Positions 1 through 2,738 of a stretch of DNA of 5,717 nt are shown one piece after another. The notes beneath the pieces are model-generated. The model saw nothing but the letters and a program-made list of their open reading frames with translations, was not told the DNA's origin and ran no database searches. The position numbers and the translations under genes were made by a program. The DNA comes from Pirellulales bacterium (GTDB taxonomy: Bacteria > Planctomycetota > Planctomycetia > Pirellulales > Thermoguttaceae), in the NCBI GenBank assembly GCA_030642635.1, contig DAOWNK010000212.1:1-5717 (forward strand), in the 5' to 3' direction. Within the stretch, counting starts at the first letter, position 1. Every line of letters starts with the position of its first letter.

Positions 1-41
1 GAATTATTGGAATTTGGGGCGGCTAAAACGTCCAATAATTC
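1..41. repeat. Hairpin repeat, GAATTATTGGA arms (copy 1)
   Basis: The arms GAATTATTGGA (1-11) and TCCAATAATTC (31-41) are perfectly complementary over 11 bp. Inside them TTTGG (13-17) can pair with CTAAA (23-27), with one G-T wobble, leaving a GGCGG apical loop, so nearly the whole 41 nt folds into one nested hairpin. The apex resembles that of the hairpin at 347-376, and the outer arms recur at 199-244. The element touches the window edge, so it may continue upstream. I see no coding potential. It looks like a small palindromic intergenic repeat; a role as transcribed RNA or terminator is not shown, since no T-tract follows. Confidence 0.6.
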
Positions 42-51
42 GCGCCGCTGT

Positions 52-165
52 AACTCGTTGCAACGCAGAGAGTTGCGGCGACGGCCGGCCGAAGGAAATT
101 ACACTTGACAAGTGTTTCGGCAACGCGTGATTGCCGAGTGCCCGACACTGTAAGTCGGTGTCGGG
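52..165. other. Cluster of short hairpins, no gene
   Basis: Successive inverted repeats fill this stretch: the palindrome CGTTGCAACG (56-65), GCAAC/GTTGC (60-64 with 72-76), ACACTTG-A-CAAGTGT (101-115), CGGCAA/TTGCCG (118-123 with 131-136) and CCCGACAC/GTGTCGGG (141-148 with 158-165, 9-nt loop). No reading frame here resembles a protein. Such a dense series of stems could be a structured RNA or the remains of palindromic repeats. No promoter was found to support an RNA gene, so the call stays open. Confidence 0.4.
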
Positions 166-198
166 TAACAATTTGCGACCGTCGGCAGCGGCCGATTG

Positions 199-244
199 GA
201 ATTATTGGACAGGCAAAACATATATCCAAAATATCCAACAATTC
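199..244. repeat. Hairpin repeat, GAATTATTGGA arms (copy 2)
   Basis: The left arm GAATTATTGGA (199-209) is identical to that at 1-11. The right arm TCCAACAATTC (234-244) differs from the copy-1 right arm by one base, which still allows a G-T pair in RNA. The interior is AT-rich and different from copy 1 apart from a shared GGC-AAAAC-like stretch. Both copies are followed by GC. The two copies bracket the hairpin cluster between them, about 198 bp apart left arm to left arm. Confidence 0.55.
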
Positions 245-684
245 GCAAAACCCCAGAGAAACGGCACTTGCAAGTTGATGTACGTGGTTATCCCCGTCGG
301 AACACTCGGAACCCGGTGAATCGCCTTACTACGAACCGTGGAGTTTTGCACGTTTTGGGCGGCCAAAACCCGTGCAGGTTTCATTGAACCTAACGTGGCT
401 TTGCGACAGTACTTACGATGATCCGTCGGGGTGTGAATTGCACTTGACAACAAATCCCGCCAGTGCGAAACGCAAAACACCCACCAACGCAACCACCTGT
501 CCGGCAACCACTTACGCACGCGAAGGACGGTGCCAAGAGCATTTTGCACGCGGTGAAACAATGGGAGGCAAAAAGTATTTAGGGGCCAGGTATCAGTCTG
601 AAAACCCGCAAACAACGTTGTTTTCAAAAGCTGATAACTGATAGCCGACCACTGACCGGCGGATTCCGATCTCGGCACAGGCTT
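245..684. other. Intergenic stretch without a recognisable gene
   Basis: The open frames here give Cys-, Trp-, Thr- or Arg-rich peptides that resemble no protein I know and have no convincing ribosome binding site. What can be seen are small palindromes: ACTTGCAAGT (267-276), the 347-376 hairpin listed separately, and AAACAACGTTGTTT (610-623) nested inside GAAAAC/GTTTTC (600-605 with 620-625). CTGATAACTGATAGCC near 631-646 is a short imperfect tandem. I take this as decayed or non-coding DNA. Confidence 0.5.
347..376. repeat. Hairpin with TTTTGG-GCGG-CCAAAA apex
   Basis: TTTTGG (353-358) pairs with CCAAAA (363-368) across a GCGG loop. TGCACG (347-352) pairs with CGTGCA (371-376), leaving a 2-nt CC bulge at 369-370. 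The apex matches that of the hairpin at 1-41 (GGCGGCYAAAAC at 18-29 and 358-369), and the same 12-mer occurs in the gyrA leader at 2710-2721. No T-tract follows, so it is not an obvious terminator. Confidence 0.5.
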
Positions 685-828
685 GCGGCAACACGACAGT
701 CGTTAGGTACAACCGTTTTCGGCGGCATGCTTTCGTCAACGCTGTTGAGCCTGATCGTCGTTCCCGTGCTGTTTGTCTGTATACAAAAGACCCGAGAATG
801 GACACTGGGGCGGTTAAGAACCAAGTAA
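685..828 (+). pseudogene. C-terminal remnant of an RND efflux permease
   Basis: The plus-strand frame ending at TAA 826-828 reads ...TRQSLGTTVFGGMLSSTL followed by LSLIVVPVLFVCIQKTREW. This matches the usual end of inner-membrane RND (AcrB/HAE-1 type) pumps: the conserved LGT-VxGGM segment, the last transmembrane helix with its VVPVLFV core, and a short basic cytoplasmic tail. Full-length RND permeases have about 1,000 residues; only about 45 are present. The frame is open back to a stop at 580-582, but the part before about 685 does not look like an RND pump, and the only ATG (727) lies inside the conserved segment. I therefore read it as a relic left by deletion, not a small gene. The family call comes from memory of the motif; the exact left break is uncertain. 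Confidence 0.7.
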
Positions 829-867
829 CATTTCAGCCAATTAAAATCGATTCTTGGTTTTTTGTTA

Positions 868-961
868 ATAGCCCTGGCCGGTAGGCCCGGGACGTTTTGA
901 ATTACCAAGGCGTAATGTTATTTCCTTGGCAGGGCGTCCCGGGCCTACCGGCCAGGGCTAT
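868..961. repeat. Palindromic repeat element with perfect 27-bp arms
   Basis: The left arm (868-894, beginning ATAGCCCTGGCC) and right arm (935-961, ending GGCCAGGGCTAT) are perfect reverse complements over 27 bp. In the 40-nt spacer CCAAGG (905-910) and CCTTGG (924-929) form a second, inner stem. The arms are much richer in GC than the flanks. There is no open reading frame for a transposase, so if mobile it would be non-autonomous (REP- or MITE-like). It starts 39 bp after the RND remnant's stop codon. No T-tract follows the right arm, so termination is possible only weakly. Confidence 0.75.
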
Positions 962-1120
962 AAATGTTGAATTTACGTGGCTTACATTTCAGATGGCTGA
1001 AGTGTTACAAACCGGGCAACATTTCAGAGCGACAATTAGCGTAACTCCTTTTCCTGCAACAACTAACGTCAATAGCTCGCCCGCTGGTGAGGCCGCAAAA
1101 ACTTTCACAGGCCGACCCAA

Positions 1121-1139
1121 ACCCTCCAGCTTAGAGGGT
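1121..1139. promoter_or_regulatory. Inverted repeat just upstream of the -35 box
   Basis: ACCCTC (1121-1126) and GAGGGT (1134-1139) are a perfect 6-bp inverted repeat with a 7-nt centre, ending 7 bp before the TTGACA box. The place fits an operator or activator site for the downstream gene pair. It could also be a chance stem. No T-tract follows, so it is not a good terminator. Confidence 0.25.
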
Positions 1140-1146
1140 ATTCTGG

Positions 1147-1176
1147 TTGACACGAGAAATTGGGGGAAGTTATACT
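1147..1176 (+). promoter_or_regulatory. Sigma70-type promoter of the coiled-coil gene pair
   Basis: The -35 box TTGACA (1147-1152) is a full consensus match and the -10 box TATACT (1171-1176) matches five of six bases, with an 18-bp spacer. Transcription would begin near 1183, giving a leader of about 85 nt before the ATG at 1269. It is the best promoter match in the window and lies correctly for the gene pair 1269-2472. Start site and activity are inferred. Confidence 0.65.
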
Positions 1177-1268
1177 AATATTCTACGGAGAGTTTTGTTT
1201 TACGGCCACAGTGTAGGAAGAGTGAGCATAATCTGTCGATTGCGCAACCGGAATAAAAGAGGCCTTCG

Positions 1269-2141
1269 ATGAATCTTGTCGGAAAAATACTTACAGTGCT
1301 CATCCTTATCATGAGCTTGGCGTTTATGGGGTTTGCCGTGGCGGTCTACGCCACGCACAGAAACTGGAAGGAAGTCGTCTTGCTTCCCGAGGACCAGGTC
1401 CGACCGGGCAAGAACCTTGGTTTGACATACGTAGTGAAGAAGCTGGGGGACCGAAACCAAAAACTCAAGGACCAAAAAATCCAACTCGAAGGCGACGTCG
1501 AGGCGGAACGAAAGGCCAAAGATCAGGCAGTGGCCAAGCTGGAAAGCCAATACGAACTGATCAAGGGCCAACATGCACAACTCGGCCAAAAACACGAGCA
1601 ACTCGTCAAGGATCAACGCGAGGCAGTGGCTGCCATGAAGGCCACGCAAACCACGCTTGTATCGCTCCGCGACGAGGTGCTCAAGCTGCGGACAAGTGTG
1701 GCCGAGGCACAAAAAGACCGCGACGGCCACTTCAAAGAAGTCGTCCGACTGACGGACGAACTGCACCAGGCAATCAACGAACGCCAGCGGCTGAATGCAC
1801 GCCAGACGTCCTTGGACGCAGACCTCAGCAAGGCGAAACAAGTGCTGAGGCATTTCGGCCATGATAAGGACATGAGCCTCGATTCCTTCCCTCCACAGGT
1901 CGACGGAATAGTGCTGGCCGTGCCGCAGCCGAGTCTGGTCGAAATCTCGATCGGATCGGACGACGGGCTGAAAGAAGGCCATTCGCTGGAGGTCTATCGC
2001 ACTGCCGGAGGCAGCAGCACTTACGTCGGTCGAATCCACGTGGTGAAAACCTCGTACGACAAGGCTGCCTGCAAGGTCGATCCGAACTATCGAAAAAGCA
2101 ACGTCCAAAGAGGCGATCGTGTTACTTCCAAAATTCGCTAG
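1269..2141 (+). CDS. Membrane-anchored coiled-coil protein of unknown function
   Basis: I do not recognise a named family for this 290-residue protein. Residues 1-3 are followed by one strongly hydrophobic helix (about 5-27), a signal anchor or uncleaved signal peptide. Residues ~58-195 are rich in Lys, Glu, Gln and Ala with heptad-like spacing of Leu/Val, as in a long coiled coil. After a short linker, ~211-290 form a compact beta-rich domain with VDGIVLAV, VEISIGSDDGLKEGHSLEVY, YVGRIHV and RGDRV. That pattern recalls small beta-barrel domains such as the FlgT C-terminal domain, but this is a resemblance only. The likely layout is an inner-membrane anchor with the rod and beta domain outside the cytoplasm. 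The ATG is supported by AGAGG (1258-1262) at 6-nt spacing. The stop lies 23 nt inside the next gene, so the two are probably coupled in translation. Existence as a gene is near certain; function is open. Confidence 0.9.
   Translation: MNLVGKILTVLILIMSLAFMGFAVAVYATHRNWKEVVLLPEDQVRPGKNLGLTYVVKKLGDRNQKLKDQKIQLEGDVEAERKAKDQAVAKLESQYELIKGQHAQLGQKHEQLVKDQREAVAAMKATQTTLVSLRDEVLKLRTSVAEAQKDRDGHFKEVVRLTDELHQAINERQRLNARQTSLDADLSKAKQVLRHFGHDKDMSLDSFPPQVDGIVLAVPQPSLVEISIGSDDGLKEGHSLEVYRTAGGSSTYVGRIHVVKTSYDKAACKVDPNYRKSNVQRGDRVTSKIR
2107..2113 (+). promoter_or_regulatory. Ribosome binding site setting the GTG start at 2119
   Basis: AAAGAGG (2107-2113) lies 5 nt before GTG 2119, inside the end of the preceding gene. 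It is nearly the same motif as the one before that gene (AAAAGAGG, 1255-1262). It supports the GTG start although it makes the two genes overlap. Confidence 0.6.
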
Positions 2142-2472
2142 CAAGCCGGGCGGACCGTATCGCCGTCCTCGCGCAGACGTCTACACGGTATTGCTTATCA
2201 TCGCGCTGATTGCCCTGCTGCTGGGTATCAGCTGCCTTTACGGCGAGATGAGCCTGTATGAGTTCAAGATGGACGGCGGACCGACCGTCTCGGTGGGACT
2301 CGCACCTACTGTAAAGCCGCTTTGCGGTGGTCGCGCACGACACTGCGAAGCCGCAAGCGGCTACACGCGATTATCAGCCACTAGCTTGGCAAAATGCTCG
2401 AATGACCGATCGAACGTCCGCTCCGCATCATCCGGGAAGCAACATGCTGGAAGCTGTCGGATACGGAGGTGA
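2119..2472 (+). CDS. Small single-helix membrane protein, C-terminus doubtful
   Basis: The first ~60 residues look real: a short basic N-terminus (YRRPRAD, 14-20), a hydrophobic helix (about 21-41, VYTVLLIIALIALLLGISCL) and a short YGEMSLYEFKMDGGPTVSV segment. The basic side before the helix suggests N-terminus in the cytoplasm. I do not know a function. From about residue 61 the frame turns into a Cys-, Arg- and Ser-rich string without any pattern; at the DNA level this coincides with a palindromic repeat starting at 2311. The gene probably once ended near 2300, or lost its original end to the repeat, and now reads on to TGA 2470-2472. The 23-nt overlap with the upstream coiled-coil gene and the shared promoter suggest the two proteins act together at the membrane. 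Confidence is high for the first half as coding and low for the tail. Confidence 0.7.
   Translation: MLLPKFASKPGGPYRRPRADVYTVLLIIALIALLLGISCLYGEMSLYEFKMDGGPTVSVGLAPTVKPLCGGRARHCEAASGYTRLSATSLAKCSNDRSNVRSASSGKQHAGSCRIRR
2311..2363. repeat. Palindromic repeat in the tail of the small membrane gene
   Basis: AGCCGCTTTGCGG (2315-2327) pairs with CCGCAAGCGGCT (2351-2362) apart from one unpaired T. The right part is itself a hairpin, AGCCGC-AA-GCGGCT (2349-2362), and TCGC/GCGA (2331-2334 with 2345-2348) can pair within the loop, so a cruciform-like fold is possible. Protein-like sequence in the frame crossing it ends just before it. This looks like an inserted intergenic-type repeat. Confidence 0.5.
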
Positions 2473-2593
2473 TAGCTTACGCAATCGCAGCAAATCCCCT
2501 TCCGCGAGCAGGGATCGTAGGTGCAATTGCACGATTTCAGGTTTTGCGATTGTTTACACTCCATTTGGCGCTCCTTTTCGTTTAATCCATACT
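2473..2593. other. Upstream intergenic stretch of gyrA with palindromes
   Basis: No gene is visible. It holds the perfect 12-bp palindrome GTGCAATTGCAC (2521-2532), flanked by CAATCGCA (2482-2489) and its reverse complement TGCGATTG (2545-2552). A weak stem ATCCC/GGGAT (2494-2498 with 2511-2515) lies between. The palindrome is a fair candidate for a dimeric regulator site upstream of the gyrA promoter, but nothing here identifies the regulator. Confidence 0.35.
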
Positions 2594-2621
2594 ATCACAT
2601 CTGCGGCCGAATCGGTATAAT
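2594..2621 (+). promoter_or_regulatory. Candidate gyrA promoter
   Basis: TATAAT (2616-2621) is a perfect -10 box. The -35 region ATCACA (2594-2599, 16-bp spacer) matches four of six consensus bases. Transcription would begin near 2628, giving a gyrA leader of about 110 nt that contains both GC hairpins. A weaker TATAAA at 2645-2650 has no good -35 partner. Confidence 0.5.
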
Positions 2622-2653
2622 CAAGGCTCGATTTGTGAATACAGTATAAAACG

Positions 2654-2675
2654 CCCCCGGACTGCGGTCCGGGGG
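2654..2675 (+). promoter_or_regulatory. Strong leader hairpin with UGCG tetraloop
   Basis: CCCCCGGAC (2654-2662) and GTCCGGGGG (2667-2675) pair perfectly over 9 bp around a UGCG loop closed by C-G, which is a UNCG-class tetraloop, a known very stable form. It lies about 25 nt into the inferred gyrA transcript. There is no T-tract after it, so it is more likely a 5' mRNA stabiliser or regulatory stem than a terminator. It could also be a palindromic genomic repeat. Confidence 0.5.
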
Positions 2676-2690
2676 GATACGCTTGTACAC

Positions 2691-2721
2691 GTTTAGCGGC
2701 CGCCGGTACGGCGGCCAAAAC
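2691..2721 (+). promoter_or_regulatory. Second gyrA leader hairpin next to the ribosome binding site
   Basis: GGCCGCC (2698-2704) pairs with GGCGGCC (2710-2716) over a 5-nt loop, and GTTT (2691-2694) can pair with AAAC (2718-2721) beyond an internal loop. It ends 5 nt before the AAAGGA of gyrA, so its folding could influence ribosome access. Its right arm carries GGCGGCCAAAAC, also found at 358-369 and, with one change, at 18-29. Confidence 0.45.
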
Positions 2722-2726
2722 TGCCG

Positions 2727-2732
2727 AAAGGA
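2727..2732 (+). promoter_or_regulatory. Ribosome binding site setting the TTG start of gyrA
   Basis: AAAGGA (2727-2732) lies 6 nt before TTG 2739. No other in-frame start lies between there and the conserved core beginning at residue 33, so this site decides the unusual TTG start. Confidence 0.7.
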
Positions 2733-2738
2733 CTCCAG

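Noticed and set aside
105..133. TTGACA at 105-110 as a promoter -35 box
   Set aside because: No acceptable -10 box occurs 16-18 bp downstream; the TTGACA is part of the palindrome ACACTTG-A-CAAGTGT.
1..376. CRISPR array
   Set aside because: The repeated hairpin words are too few, differ in length and have irregular spacing; there is no set of equal repeats and spacers and no cas gene.
372..641. Plus-strand open frame of 89 codons
   Set aside because: Thr/Asn/Ala-rich patternless peptide with no clear Shine-Dalgarno site, its start lying within the 347-376 hairpin.
202..678. Minus-strand open frame of 158 codons
   Set aside because: The product is rich in Trp, Cys and Arg with no family pattern, has no convincing ribosome binding site, and crosses the repeat hairpins at 199-244 and 347-376.
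897..1178. Plus-strand open frame of 93 codons
   Set aside because: It starts inside the palindromic element and runs through the promoter at 1147-1176; the translation shows no protein-like pattern.
1200..2144. Minus-strand open frame of 314 codons opposite the coiled-coil gene
   Set aside because: It is the complement of a real gene with strong helix, coiled-coil and ribosome-site evidence; its own product is Leu/Val/His-rich without family features.
2654..2675. Intrinsic terminator for the membrane gene pair
   Set aside because: The stem is strong, but GGATACGC follows instead of a T-tract, and it lies downstream of the best gyrA promoter candidate.
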